Assembly: GCA_016709385.1 (NCBI GenBank)
Contig: JADJMW010000021.1
Span: forward strand, 186,001-250,000
Source of the DNA: Candidatus Rubrivivax defluviihabitans
GTDB taxonomy: Bacteria > Pseudomonadota > Gammaproteobacteria > Burkholderiales > Burkholderiaceae_C
DNA: 64,000 nt
Direction of reading: 5' to 3'
A program made the translations under genes and the position numbers. Position 1 is the stretch's first letter; every line of letters starts with the position of its first letter. A model generated the notes under the pieces. It made no database searches. It saw only the letters and a program-made list of their open reading frames with translations, and was not told the DNA's origin. Of this stretch, positions 1 to 9,988 are shown piece by piece.

Positions 1-120
1 TTCTACGACGTGGCCAAGACCGTGGTCGACGCGCAGGATTTCGAGAACCGCATGCTCAAGGCCTATATCCGCGACTGGCCCGAGGACGTGCCGCAGCCGA
101 CCCAGAACACGCAACCCTGA
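1..120 (+). CDS. C-terminal end of an unrecognised protein (start outside window)
   Basis: The first 39 codons are open from the window edge to a TGA at 118-120, one base before the aroC start, so this is the tail of a gene probably co-transcribed with aroC. The visible tail is hydrophilic, contains no cysteine and ends in a Pro/Gln/Thr-rich stretch (PQPTQNTQP). I do not recognise the family from so short a piece. Confidence 0.6.
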   Translation, partial: FYDVAKTVVDAQDFENRMLKAYIRDWPEDVPQPTQNTQP

Positions 121-121
121 C

Positions 122-1222
122 ATGTCCGGCTCCACCTTCGGCGAACTGTTTCGCGTCACCAATTTCGGTGAAAGCCACGGCCCGGCCGTCGGCTGCGTGA
201 TCGACGGCTGCCCGCCCGGGCTGGCCTTGAGCGAAGCCGACATCCAGCCCGATCTCGACCGCCGCCGCCCCGGCACCAGCCGCCACGTCACGCAGCGCAA
301 CGAGGCCGACGCGGTGGAGATCCTCTCCGGCGTCTACGAAGGCCTCACCACCGGCACGCCGATCTGCCTGCTCATCCGCAACACCGACCAGCGCAGCCGC
401 GACTACGGCAACCTGCTCGACACCTTCCGCCCCGGCCACGCCGACTACACCTATTGGCGCAAATACGGCCTGCGCGACCCGCGCGGCGGCGGCCGTTCGT
501 CGGCGCGACTGACCGCGCCGATGGTCGGCGCCGGTGCGGTGGCGCGCAAGTGGCTGCGTGAACGCCACGGCACCACCTTCAGCGGCTGGATGAGCGCCCT
601 GGGCGAGATCGAGATCCCGTTCGAGAGTGCCGAGCACATTCCGAACAACCCGTTCTTCGCCGCCAATGCCGGCATCGTGCCGCGGCTGGAGGCGCACATG
701 GACGCGCTGCGCAAGGCGGGCGACTCCTGCGGCGCGCGCATCGAGGTGCGCGCCCACGGCATGCCGGTGGGCCTGGGCGAGCCGCTGTTCGACAAGCTCG
801 ACGCCGACATCGCCTACGCCATGATGGGCATCAACGCCGTCAAGGGCGTGGAGATCGGCAGCGGCTTCGGCGTCGTCACCGAGCGCGGCAGCGAACATGG
901 TGACGAGCTCAGCCCCGAGGGCTTCCGCGGCAACCGCTCCGGCGGCGTGCTCGGCGGCATTTCCACCGGGCAGGACCTGGTGGTGCGCATCGCCATCAAG
1001 CCCACCAGTTCGATCCGCCTGCCGCGCGGCTCGATCGACCGCGCCGGCGCGCCGACGACCGTGGAAACGCACGGCCGCCACGACCCCTGCGTGGGCATCC
1101 GCGCCACGCCCATCGCCGAGGCCATGCTGGCGCTGGTGGTGATGGACCACGTGCTGCGCCACCGCGCGCAATGCGGCGACGTGCAACTGCCGCTGCCGGC
1201 GCTGCCCGCGGCGGCGCCTTGA
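122..1222 (+). CDS. aroC: Chorismate synthase
   Basis: Last step of the shikimate pathway: converts 5-enolpyruvylshikimate-3-phosphate to chorismate using reduced FMN, in the cytoplasm. The 366-residue length is normal for the family. The N-terminal signature GESHG is at residues 16-20, the RSRDYGN stretch follows near residue 93, and the glycine/arginine-rich [11 protein letters not shown] segment lies near residues 122-132; a Leu replaces the Glu more usual in that last motif. The ATG is one base after the preceding stop, so translation is probably coupled to the upstream gene. The MFS gene follows 70 bases later in the same direction. Confidence 0.97.
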   Translation: MSGSTFGELFRVTNFGESHGPAVGCVIDGCPPGLALSEADIQPDLDRRRPGTSRHVTQRNEADAVEILSGVYEGLTTGTPICLLIRNTDQRSRDYGNLLDTFRPGHADYTYWRKYGLRDPRGGGRSSARLTAPMVGAGAVARKWLRERHGTTFSGWMSALGEIEIPFESAEHIPNNPFFAANAGIVPRLEAHMDALRKAGDSCGARIEVRAHGMPVGLGEPLFDKLDADIAYAMMGINAVKGVEIGSGFGVVTERGSEHGDELSPEGFRGNRSGGVLGGISTGQDLVVRIAIKPTSSIRLPRGSIDRAGAPTTVETHGRHDPCVGIRATPIAEAMLALVVMDHVLRHRAQCGDVQLPLPALPAAAP

Positions 1223-1292
1223 GCCCGCACCCGGCGCATCCGGCGCACACGGCACAGGCGGTGCCGCCGGCACCTGCGGCGGCGGGGCCGCG

Positions 1293-2456
1293 TTGACCGC
1301 ATCGCTGCCGCGCTTCGCCGCGCTGTCGTTCAGCTATTTCGCGACGATCGGGCTGTTCAACCCCTACGCGCCGCTGTGGTTCCAGTCGCTGGGTTATTCC
1401 ACGCTGGTCATCGGCGCGATTGCCTCGCTGCAGAGCTGGACGCGCGTGCTCGGGCCCTATGCCTGGGGCTGGTTCGGCGACCACAGCGGGCGCCGCGTCG
1501 AACTGCTGCGCATCGCGGCGGCGGGTTCGGTGCTCGCGGCCGCCGGTTTGCTGGGCGTGCGCGAGGCGGTGCCGGTGGCGGTGGTCACGGCGCTGCTGTT
1601 CGCGGCCAACGGCGGCGTCATCCCCTTGTACGAGGCCACGCTGGCGCATCTGCTCAGCACGGGCGGCGGCTTCGTCGACGCCGCGCGCTATGGCCGCGTG
1701 CGGCTGTGGGGCTCGGTCGGTTTCATCATCGCCGTCACGGCCGGCGGCGCCTTGCTCGAACGCTTCGGCATCGCCGCCTTTCCGGCCTTCGTGCTTGCCG
1801 TCAACGGGCTCATGCTCGCCGCCGCGCTGCGCCTGCCGGCCACGCGCGACGATGCCGTGCACGACGCGCCCGCGCCTGCGGTGCTGCCGCTGCTGCGCCG
1901 GCCCGAGGTGGCCTGGTTCTTCGGTTCGATCTTCTTTACCGTGCTGGCGCACACCAGCCTGTACGCCTTCTTCTCGCTGTACCTGGTGTCGCTGGGCTAC
2001 GGCAAGCCGGTGGTGGGCGCGTTGTGGGCGGTGGCGATTGCGGCCGAGATCGCCTTCTTCTGGATGCAGGGCCGGTTGTCGGCGTGGCTGGCGCCGCCAC
2101 GCTGGCTGCAGGTGGTGGCGCTGGTGACCACGCTGCGCTTCGTCGCCGTGGCCGGGGCCGGCCACTGGCCGCTGGTGCTGGTGCTGGCGCAGGCGCTGCA
2201 TGCCGTCACCTTTGCCGGCCACCACACGGCCTGCATCATGCTGGTGCAGCGTTTCTTTCCCGGCCGGTTGCGCGGCCGCGGGCAGGCCTTGTATTCGGTG
2301 CTGGGTTACGGGCTGCCAGGCGTGCTCGGCGGCGTGGGCGGCGGCTGGCTCATCTCGCGGCTGGGCTTCGGCGCCGTCTTCTGGGCCGCTGCCGGCTGTG
2401 GGCTGGCGGCCTGGGTCTGCGCCACGCGCATGGCGCGCCGCCTGCAGGCGGCCTGA
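1293..2456 (+). CDS. MFS transporter
   Basis: A 387-residue, very hydrophobic protein with about twelve predicted membrane segments. The cytoplasmic loop between segments 2 and 3 carries the major-facilitator signature (GWFGDHSGRR, near residues 61-70). The overall pattern, including the N-terminal stretch FNPYAPLWFQSLG, resembles the family that includes the 3-phenylpropionate carrier HcaT, but the substrate cannot be told. The start is a TTG: no ATG or GTG occurs in this frame between the aroC stop and that point, and the first membrane segment begins soon after it. It probably shares the aroC transcript. Confidence 0.85.
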   Translation: MTASLPRFAALSFSYFATIGLFNPYAPLWFQSLGYSTLVIGAIASLQSWTRVLGPYAWGWFGDHSGRRVELLRIAAAGSVLAAAGLLGVREAVPVAVVTALLFAANGGVIPLYEATLAHLLSTGGGFVDAARYGRVRLWGSVGFIIAVTAGGALLERFGIAAFPAFVLAVNGLMLAAALRLPATRDDAVHDAPAPAVLPLLRRPEVAWFFGSIFFTVLAHTSLYAFFSLYLVSLGYGKPVVGALWAVAIAAEIAFFWMQGRLSAWLAPPRWLQVVALVTTLRFVAVAGAGHWPLVLVLAQALHAVTFAGHHTACIMLVQRFFPGRLRGRGQALYSVLGYGLPGVLGGVGGGWLISRLGFGAVFWAAAGCGLAAWVCATRMARRLQAA

Positions 2457-2568
2457 ACGCCGGCGCCACCGCCGCTTCGGCCTACATCCTGCGGCGCAGC
2501 GGCCGATATCCCTTCGACCAGGCCCGCGGCATGTTGCCCGAGCCGTGCTCGAGGACTGTCCGCAACCC

Positions 2569-5400
2569 ATGGCCGAAGCCGCCGCGCCCGAGACGCCGTT
2601 GCTGCCGCGCGCGAAGCGCGGCCCAGCCCAAGCGGCCGCCGGCCAGGCCTACCGCTGGCGGCCGCTGCTCGTCGCCCTGGCCTGTGCCGTGCTGGCGCTG
2701 GCGCTGCTGGCTCATGGCTGGAACCTGCTGCGCACGCACACCTTGCTGGACGCCGACGCCGAGCTGATCGAAGCCGCCAGCGCCCAGCGCGCCCATGCCG
2801 ACCAGATCGGCCGCCTGGCGGCACTGGTGGCCGCCGACACGGCCGGACGCCGTCAGCATGCGATGGCGCTGCGGGCCTTGCTCGACACCGCCGCCGAAGA
2901 TGCCACCGCGCTGGACGAGCGGCTGGCTCGCCAGCGGCCCCTGGACGCCGGGCAGGACCGTCCGGTGGCGCAGGCCTGGCAGGCCTGGCGTGCCGCGAGC
3001 GAACGCCTGTGGCGCCACGGCCGTGAGTTGCTGCGTCAGACCGACGCCGGGGACGGCGTCAACCTGCTGCCCGCGATGCTTGCCGTGCAGGCCGAGACCA
3101 CGCCGGTGCAGGCGGCCGCGTCTCGGCTGGTGGCGGCCTTGCGTGCGGAGGCCGGGCACCACAACGCCCGCCACCAGAACCAGGACCTGCTGGGACTGCT
3201 GTTCGGTGCGGCCTTCCTGCTGCTGCTGGGCCTGACGCTGCTGGAACCGACGGCGCGCGCCGTGCGTCGGCAGGCGGCGCGGCTGCAGGAGCAGGCCGCC
3301 GAATTGCAGCGGCTGGCGCTGGTGGCCGAGCACACGGCGGCGCTGGTGCTGATCACCGACCCGGACGATCGCATCGTGTGGGTCAACGATGCCTTCGCCC
3401 GCGTGGCCGGCTGGCCGCTGGCCGACGCCAGCGGTCAGCGGCCCGGCGATCTGCTCGCCAGCCCGCACGCCGACACCGAGGTGCTGGCGCGTGTACAGCA
3501 AGCCGTGCGGCGCGGCCGCGGGGCGCGCCACGAGTGGCTGCACCGTTCGCGCGACGGCCGCGACCTGTGGCTCGACGTGGATATTCGCCCGCTGCACGGC
3601 GACGACGGCGAACTCTCGGGCTTCGTGCGCGTGGCGACCGACGTCACCGGCCGCGTGCAGCAGCAGGGCAAGTTGCAGGCGCTGTGGAAGGGCTTGCCCG
3701 CGGGGGTGGTGGTGCACGCTTCCAAGGGCGAGATCGTCGAGGCCAACCGTGCCGCCGAACAGTTGCTGGGCCGCCCGCTGGCCGAGCTGCTGGGCCGCGA
3801 TGCCTTCGACCCGGGCTGGCGCGCCCTGCGCGAGGACGGCAGCGACTATCCGGCCCAGGAGCTTCCCGTCACGCGCACGCTGGCCAGCGGCCAGCCGCTG
3901 CGCAACCAGACCCTCGGCATCCACACGCCGCAAGGCGAACTGCGCTGGCTGCTGCTGAACACCGAACCGCTGTTCGACGCCCAGGGCCAGATCAGCGGCG
4001 TGTTGTCGTGCTTCGGCGACGCCACCGAAAGCCGGCGGCTCAACGAGCGGCTGACCAGCAGCGCGCGCACCGATGCGCTGACGCACCTGCCCAACCGCGC
4101 GGTGGTGATGGAGCGGCTGCAGCGCGCCATCGACCACGGCCGCCGCCACCCGGGCTACGGCTTCGCGGTGCTGTTCATGGACTTCGACCGCTTCAAGCAG
4201 GTCAACGATACGCTGGGCCACGGCGCCGGCGACGAACTGCTGCGCCAGGTCGCCGAGCGGCTGCTGCGCGCGCTGCGGCCGGGGGACGCGGTGGCCCGGC
4301 TGGATGACGAGTCGCGCGTGGCGGCGCGCATCGGCGGCGACGAATTCGTCGTCGTGCTCGAGGGCGTGCACGACGCGCAGACGGTGGGTGTGATCGCCGA
4401 CCGGCTGCTGGCCGACCTGTCGGAGCCCTACTTGCTGGGGTCGACTCCGGTGCAGTCCGGCGTCAGCCTGGGGGTGGTGCTGGCCCGCGGCGGCGAAGGC
4501 ACGGCCGACGAGGTGCTGCGCAACGCCGATACCGCCATGTACGAGGCCAAGCGCGCCGGCCGCGGCCGCTGGGTGATGTTCGACGATTCCATGCACGAGC
4601 GCGTGGTGCGCGCGCTGGCGGTTGAAAACGACTTGCGCCGTGCGCTCAAGGCCGACGAATTGTTCGTCATCTACCAGCCCGTGGTGGACCTGGCCACGCG
4701 CGCGTCGGTGGGCGTGGAAGCGCTGGTGCGCTGGCGCCATCCCGTTCGCGGACTGGTGCCGCCGGTGGAATTCATCGGCATCGCCGAGGAGTCCGGCCTC
4801 ATCGACGCCGTGGGCTCGTTCGTGCTGCGCACGGCTTGCCTGCACTTCGTGCGCTGGCACGGCGAGCTCGGCGCGCTGGCGCCGCGGCACCTGGCGGTGA
4901 ACCTGTCGCGGGCACAGCTCAAGCGCGGCGACCTCGTGCACGAGGTGCGCGACCTGCTGCAGGAGACCGCGATGCGCCCCGAGCAACTGCAGCTGGAGAT
5001 CACCGAGAGCCTGGCCGCGCAGGACGAGCAGGTGCAGGCCACGCTGCGCGGGCTCAAGGCGCTGGGCGTGAAGCTGGCGCTGGACGACTTCGGCACCGGT
5101 TATTCGTCGCTGGCCTGCCTGCACCAGATGCCGGTGGACACGGTGAAGGTGGACCGATCCTTCGTGCGCCACGCCGAGACGGTGGAATACCACCGCGTGC
5201 TCATCGAGGCCACCATCCGGGTCGCCCGCGCACTGGGCATGACCACGGTGGCCGAAGGCATCGAGACCGAGGGCCAGGCGGCACTGATGCTGGCGCTGGA
5301 GTGCGACCGCGGTCAGGGTTTCCTCTATGCGCGGCCACTGGAGGCCGCCGACTACGAGGCCTGGGTGCGCCAGGCGCGCGCGGCGGCGATGCCGGCCTGA
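2569..5400 (+). CDS. Membrane-bound PAS-GGDEF-EAL c-di-GMP signalling protein
   Basis: A 943-residue bifunctional c-di-GMP enzyme candidate. The ATG at 2569 sits 25-30 codons before membrane segment 1 (residues 32-50). A helical periplasmic sensor region of about 150 residues follows, then membrane segment 2 (205-226). Two PAS domains (about 248-365 and 367-490) precede the diguanylate cyclase domain with an intact GGDEF at 589-593. The phosphodiesterase domain has an intact EAL at 717-719 and the DDFGTGYSSL loop further on. As both active-site motifs are preserved, either activity is possible. The ligand of the sensor region is unknown. It lies 112 bases after the MFS gene and looks independent of it. 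Confidence 0.92.
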   Translation: MAEAAAPETPLLPRAKRGPAQAAAGQAYRWRPLLVALACAVLALALLAHGWNLLRTHTLLDADAELIEAASAQRAHADQIGRLAALVAADTAGRRQHAMALRALLDTAAEDATALDERLARQRPLDAGQDRPVAQAWQAWRAASERLWRHGRELLRQTDAGDGVNLLPAMLAVQAETTPVQAAASRLVAALRAEAGHHNARHQNQDLLGLLFGAAFLLLLGLTLLEPTARAVRRQAARLQEQAAELQRLALVAEHTAALVLITDPDDRIVWVNDAFARVAGWPLADASGQRPGDLLASPHADTEVLARVQQAVRRGRGARHEWLHRSRDGRDLWLDVDIRPLHGDDGELSGFVRVATDVTGRVQQQGKLQALWKGLPAGVVVHASKGEIVEANRAAEQLLGRPLAELLGRDAFDPGWRALREDGSDYPAQELPVTRTLASGQPLRNQTLGIHTPQGELRWLLLNTEPLFDAQGQISGVLSCFGDATESRRLNERLTSSARTDALTHLPNRAVVMERLQRAIDHGRRHPGYGFAVLFMDFDRFKQVNDTLGHGAGDELLRQVAERLLRALRPGDAVARLDDESRVAARIGGDEFVVVLEGVHDAQTVGVIADRLLADLSEPYLLGSTPVQSGVSLGVVLARGGEGTADEVLRNADTAMYEAKRAGRGRWVMFDDSMHERVVRALAVENDLRRALKADELFVIYQPVVDLATRASVGVEALVRWRHPVRGLVPPVEFIGIAEESGLIDAVGSFVLRTACLHFVRWHGELGALAPRHLAVNLSRAQLKRGDLVHEVRDLLQETAMRPEQLQLEITESLAAQDEQVQATLRGLKALGVKLALDDFGTGYSSLACLHQMPVDTVKVDRSFVRHAETVEYHRVLIEATIRVARALGMTTVAEGIETEGQAALMLALECDRGQGFLYARPLEAADYEAWVRQARAAAMPA

Positions 5401-5536
5401 CGGCCGGGCACGCGGCGCCTGCACTTCATCGCCCGCAGGTCACGCTTCGTCGCAACCGGGTCCACAAAACGGGCCGGATCGCCGACACTCCGGCCGCTCG
5501 CACGACAATCGTGCAGATCGGCCGGAGGCTGGGACG

Positions 5537-6742
5537 ATGAAAAACAAGTGGCTGGTCGGGGGAACGGCGCTGGTGTTGCTGGCGGGTGCCGGCGTGGCCC
5601 TGTGGACCGGCGTCTTGCAGGGTCCGGACGGGAAGGCCGCGGCCAGGAGCGAGGCAACGGCCCCCAAGGGCGGCAAGAACGACAAGAAGCCCGACGTGCC
5701 GCTGGAATTCCTCGCGCGCGAGGTGGTGCAGCCGGTACTGGCGCGCATGCCGCAAGCGGTGGAGTTCTCCGGGCCGCTGGTGGCGCCACAGACCTCGGTG
5801 CTGCGCGCCAAGGCCGGCGGCACGCTGGTGGCACTCCACGTGGCCGAAGGCAGCCGGGTGCAGGCCGGGCAGGCCCTCGGCCGTATCGACATGGCCGAGA
5901 CCAGCAGCCGCGTGGCCGAGCGCAGCGCCAATCTGGAGTCGGCGCGGGCCACGCTGGCGCAGGTCGAGCGCACCCATGCCAGCAACGAACGCCTGGCGGC
6001 GCAGCAGTTCATCAGCCCGATCGCGCTGGAGAATTCGCGTGCCGCTCTGGAAACGGCCCGTGCCGAGCTCAACGCCGCGCAGGCGGCGCTCGACACCACC
6101 CGCGTGGCGCTGCGCGACGCCACGCTGCTGGCGCCGATTGCCGGCATCGTGGCCAAGCGCCACGCGCTGCCGGGCGAGAAGGTGGCCGTGGAGCAGCAGG
6201 TGCTGACCATCGTCGACCTGGCACGGCTGGAACTGGCCGGCAGCGTGGGCACGCACGAGGTCGGCCGCCTCTCGGCCGGCCTGCCGGTGCAGGTGCGGGT
6301 GGAAGGCGTGGCGCAGCCGGTGGCCGGGCGCATCGCGCGCATCGCCCCGGCGGCCGAGCCGGGCACGCGGTCCATCGGTGTGACCATCGAACTGGCCAAC
6401 CCCGGCGAAACCCTGCGCGCCGGCCAGTACGCCATGGCCCGTGCGCTGCTCGCCGATGACCAGGATCGGCTCACGCTGCCAGCCGCCGCGGTGGGCACCA
6501 CGGCCGGCCAGGACCATGTCTGGCTGATCGAAGACGGCACCCTGGCACGCCGTGCGGTCACCCTGGGCCGGCGCGACGAGCCGCAGGGGCGGGTGGAGGT
6601 GCTGCAGGGCGTGACACCCGCAAGCCAGGTGCTGGCGGCACGCTTCGACAACTTGCGCGAAGGCGCCAGGGCACGCTTGGTGGCGAACAAGTCGCCGGCC
6701 GTGGCCTCGGCCGCGGCCACTTCGCCTGCCGGCCTGAAGTGA
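5537..6742 (+). CDS. RND efflux periplasmic adaptor (membrane fusion protein)
   Basis: A 401-residue HlyD/AcrA-type adaptor that bridges an inner-membrane RND pump and an outer-membrane channel. It has an N-terminal membrane anchor (residues 6-24), a charged linker, a lipoyl-like half motif near residues 95-115, a long Ala-rich coiled-coil hairpin (about 125-195) and a beta-barrel region. No lipobox cysteine is present, so anchoring is by the N-terminal helix. The ATG at 5537 is preceded by GGAGG at 5523-5527. The RND permease follows 19 bases later. No outer-membrane channel gene is adjacent, so a channel encoded elsewhere must be used. Confidence 0.93.
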   Translation: MKNKWLVGGTALVLLAGAGVALWTGVLQGPDGKAAARSEATAPKGGKNDKKPDVPLEFLAREVVQPVLARMPQAVEFSGPLVAPQTSVLRAKAGGTLVALHVAEGSRVQAGQALGRIDMAETSSRVAERSANLESARATLAQVERTHASNERLAAQQFISPIALENSRAALETARAELNAAQAALDTTRVALRDATLLAPIAGIVAKRHALPGEKVAVEQQVLTIVDLARLELAGSVGTHEVGRLSAGLPVQVRVEGVAQPVAGRIARIAPAAEPGTRSIGVTIELANPGETLRAGQYAMARALLADDQDRLTLPAAAVGTTAGQDHVWLIEDGTLARRAVTLGRRDEPQGRVEVLQGVTPASQVLAARFDNLREGARARLVANKSPAVASAAATSPAGLK

Positions 6743-6761
6743 GCCCGGGGGCCATCACATC

Positions 6762-9700
6762 ATGTGGATCACCCGCGTCTCGATCAACAACCCGGTGTTC
6801 GCCGCCATGGTCATGGTGGCGCTGTGCGTGCTGGGCCTGTTCAGCTATGCCAAGCTGGGCGTCGAGCAGATGCCCGACATCAGCTTCCCCGGCGCCTGGA
6901 TGGAGGTGGAATACCCCGGCGCCACGCCCGAGGCGCTGGAGCGCGAGGTGCTCAAGCCGCTGGAGGAGGCCGTCAACGGCGTGGCCGGCGTGCGCAAGAT
7001 CATGGCCCGCGCGTTCGAGGGCCGCGCCGACCTGAGCATCGAATTCGGCCTCGACGCCGACATGGACCGCGCCATGCAGGACGTGCGCGACCGCGTCGCC
7101 GCCGTGCAGTCGCAACTGCCGCGCGACGCCAAGGCGCCGACGCTGGCGCGCTGGAACAACGACAACAACGAGCCGGTGGTGACGCTGGCCCTGCTCAGCC
7201 CCACGCGCAGCCCGCGCGAGCTTTCGATCCTGGGTGAGAACGAGGTCGGCAAGCGGCTGCAGCGCGTGGACGGCGTGGCGCGCGTCGAGATCAACGGCCT
7301 GACCGAACGCGAGGTGCGCATCGACCTCGACCCGCTGCGCCTGCGCGCCTACGCGGTGACGCCGGCGCAGATTGCCGCCGCGCTGCGCGAGGCCAATGCC
7401 GACCAGCCGGTGGGACTGCTCAGCAACGGCATGCAGGACACCCTGCTGCGCGTGGAAGGCCGGGTGCGCGATCCCAAGGCCTTCGCCGACGTGGTGGTGG
7501 CGCGCCGCAATGGCCTGGCCTTGCGGCTGGCCGACCTGGGGCAGCTCAGCGAACGCGAGCGCGAACCCGACTCCATTGCGCGCGTGAACGGCCAGCGCGC
7601 CATCAATTTCAACGTCTTCAAGCAGCAGGACGCCAATATCGTGGCCACCGGCGACGCGGTGAAGAAAGCCATGGACGAAGTGCGCCAGCGGCTGCCGCCC
7701 GACGTGGAACTGCGCCTCATCAACGCCAGCAGCGACTGGGTCAAGGGCAGCCTGGACGGGTTGCGCAGCACGCTGATCGAGGGCGCGCTGCTCACCATCG
7801 CCATCGTCTTCCTGTTCCTGCACAGCTGGCGCAGCACCATCATCACCGGCCTCACGCTGCCGATCGCCGTGATCAGCAGCTTCATTGCCGTCTACGCCTT
7901 CGGCTTCACGCTGAATTTCATGACCATGATGGCGCTCAGCCTGTGCATCGGGCTGCTCATCGACGACGCCATCGTGGTGCGCGAGAACATCGTGCGCCAC
8001 GTGCACAAGGGCAAGGACCACGTCACCGCGGCGCGCGAGGGCACGCAGGAGATCGGCCTGGCGGTGATGGCCACCACCTTCGCCATCGTGGCGGTGTTCG
8101 CGCCGGTGGCCTTCATGGGCGGCATCATCGGCAAATTCTTCTACCCCTTCGGCATCACCGTGGTGGTGGCGGTGCTGGTGAGCCTGTTCGTCAGCTTCAC
8201 CCTCGACCCCATGCTGAGCTCGGTGTGGAAGGACCCGCCGTCGGCACGGCTGAAGACGCTGCCCGTCATCGGCCACGCCATCCGCGGCACCGACCGGCTG
8301 ATGGACGCCTTGCACGCCCTGTATGGCCGGGCCATCCGCTGGATCTTCTCGGACCGCCGCTGGCGCATCGGACTGCCCGCCTACGGACACGGTTTTGGTG
8401 CCGACGGTCGGCGCGACAAGGCCAGCCCGCGGCGCTGGCGCAGCGCCACGCTCACGCCGCGCGGCGTAGTCATGGCCGTCGGCACCGGCAGCTTCCTCGC
8501 GGCGCTGGCGCTGGCGCCGCTGGTGGGCAGCGAATTCGTGCCCGAGACCGACCAGAATTTCACCCAGCTCGCGCTGAAGATGCCGGTGGGCAGCAGCCTG
8601 GAGCGTACCGACGCCAAGGTGGCGCAGGTGGAAGCCATCGTGCAGGCCATGCCCGAGGTCAAGCACGTCAGCACCTGGATCGGCGGGCCGGGCCAGCGCA
8701 ACCAGGCCTGGCTGAATATCGCGCTGGTGGACCGCAAGGAACGCCGGCGTTCGCAAAAGCAGGTGGAAGACGCCATGCGCGAAGCCATCGCCAAGGTGCC
8801 CGGCACCGATGCCAGCGTGGGCTTCAACCGGCCCATCTACGTGGCCATCCTGGGCAGCGACCCCGAGGGCCTGGCGCGGCTGGCGGAAGACTTCGCCGAG
8901 AAGGTGAAGAAGATCCCCGGCGCGGTGGACGTGGAAACCTCGGTGCAGGCCGGCATGCCGGCCTATGCGGTGCGCCTGAAGCCCGGCGCCGTGCGCGAAC
9001 TCGGGCTCACCGCCAGCCAGGTGTCGAGCAGCCTGCGCGCTTATGTGAACGGCGAGGCGGCCACCACCTGGACCACGCCCAACGGCGACCAGGTCGACGT
9101 GGTGCTGCGGCTCGAAGAAGGCCAGCGTGAACGTATCGACCAGCTGCATTCGCTGCCGGTGGCCTTCGCCGCCGACGGCACGCCCATCGCGCTGGCCAGC
9201 GTGGCCGAGATCGAACGCATCTACAACCCGCAGAATATCCGGCGCCAGGACCTGCAGCGCCGCGAAGGCATCTTCGCCGGCGTCAAGGACCGCAGCCCCG
9301 GCGACGTGGGCGGCGACGTGCAGCAGCTGATCAAGGAAACCACGCTGCCACCCGGCTACAGCTTCGACATCGGCGGCCAGATGCAGCAGCAGGCCGAGGC
9401 CTTCGCCGGCCTGCTCGGCGCCATGGCGCTGGCGGTGATCTTCATCTATATCGTGCTGGCCAGCCAGTTCGGCAGCTTCCTGCAGCCCATCGCCATCATG
9501 GCCAGCCTGCCGCTGGCGCTGATCGGCGTCATGCTGGCGCTGCTGCTCTGGCGCAGCACGCTCAACATCTTCAGCATGATCGGCCTCGTGATGCTGATGG
9601 GACTGGTGACGAAGAACGCCATCCTGCTGGTGGACTTCGCCAACCACGCACGCCGGGCCGGCGCCAGCGTGGCCGACGCGCTGCTGCAGGCCGGGCAGAC

Positions 9701-9968
9701 CCGCATGCGGCCGATCATCATGACCACCGCAGCCATGATCTTCGGCATGCTGCCGCTGGCCCTGGCGCTCAACGACGGCGGCGAGATCCAGGCGCCGATG
9801 GGCCGCGCCATCATCGGCGGCCTGATCACGAGCACGCTGCTCACGCTGGTGGTGGTGCCTGTGCTGTACAGCTACCTGGTGCGCGAGAAGAAGGCGCAGG
9901 CTGTGGCGCCACCGGTGCTGGGCGGCAGCGCCGCGGGGCCGCTGCCGATGCCGGCCGACCGGGATTGA
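6762..9968 (+). CDS. RND family efflux permease (HAE1 type)
   Basis: A 1068-residue proton-driven inner-membrane pump, normal length for the hydrophobe/amphiphile RND family. The N-terminus [20 protein letters not shown] is the first membrane segment; two large periplasmic loops and about twelve membrane segments follow. The paired aspartates of segment 4 needed for proton relay are present (D401-D402 in [13 protein letters not shown]). Residues about 537-566, in the cytoplasmic loop between the two halves, form a basic, Gly-rich stretch longer than in AcrB-like pumps. The gene is co-transcribed with the adaptor upstream; the substrate cannot be deduced. Confidence 0.95.
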   Translation: MWITRVSINNPVFAAMVMVALCVLGLFSYAKLGVEQMPDISFPGAWMEVEYPGATPEALEREVLKPLEEAVNGVAGVRKIMARAFEGRADLSIEFGLDADMDRAMQDVRDRVAAVQSQLPRDAKAPTLARWNNDNNEPVVTLALLSPTRSPRELSILGENEVGKRLQRVDGVARVEINGLTEREVRIDLDPLRLRAYAVTPAQIAAALREANADQPVGLLSNGMQDTLLRVEGRVRDPKAFADVVVARRNGLALRLADLGQLSEREREPDSIARVNGQRAINFNVFKQQDANIVATGDAVKKAMDEVRQRLPPDVELRLINASSDWVKGSLDGLRSTLIEGALLTIAIVFLFLHSWRSTIITGLTLPIAVISSFIAVYAFGFTLNFMTMMALSLCIGLLIDDAIVVRENIVRHVHKGKDHVTAAREGTQEIGLAVMATTFAIVAVFAPVAFMGGIIGKFFYPFGITVVVAVLVSLFVSFTLDPMLSSVWKDPPSARLKTLPVIGHAIRGTDRLMDALHALYGRAIRWIFSDRRWRIGLPAYGHGFGADGRRDKASPRRWRSATLTPRGVVMAVGTGSFLAALALAPLVGSEFVPETDQNFTQLALKMPVGSSLERTDAKVAQVEAIVQAMPEVKHVSTWIGGPGQRNQAWLNIALVDRKERRRSQKQVEDAMREAIAKVPGTDASVGFNRPIYVAILGSDPEGLARLAEDFAEKVKKIPGAVDVETSVQAGMPAYAVRLKPGAVRELGLTASQVSSSLRAYVNGEAATTWTTPNGDQVDVVLRLEEGQRERIDQLHSLPVAFAADGTPIALASVAEIERIYNPQNIRRQDLQRREGIFAGVKDRSPGDVGGDVQQLIKETTLPPGYSFDIGGQMQQQAEAFAGLLGAMALAVIFIYIVLASQFGSFLQPIAIMASLPLALIGVMLALLLWRSTLNIFSMIGLVMLMGLVTKNAILLVDFANHARRAGASVADALLQAGQTRMRPIIMTTAAMIFGMLPLALALNDGGEIQAPMGRAIIGGLITSTLLTLVVVPVLYSYLVREKKAQAVAPPVLGGSAAGPLPMPADRD

Positions 9969-9988
9969 GCGGCCCGGCGACCGGAGCC

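Noticed and set aside
2482..5424. Long open frames on the strand opposite to real genes, for example opposite the GGDEF-EAL gene
   Set aside because: Such frames stay open because of high GC at third positions. Their translations are Arg/Gly/His/Gln-rich with no family resemblance, while the sense frames carry intact motifs.
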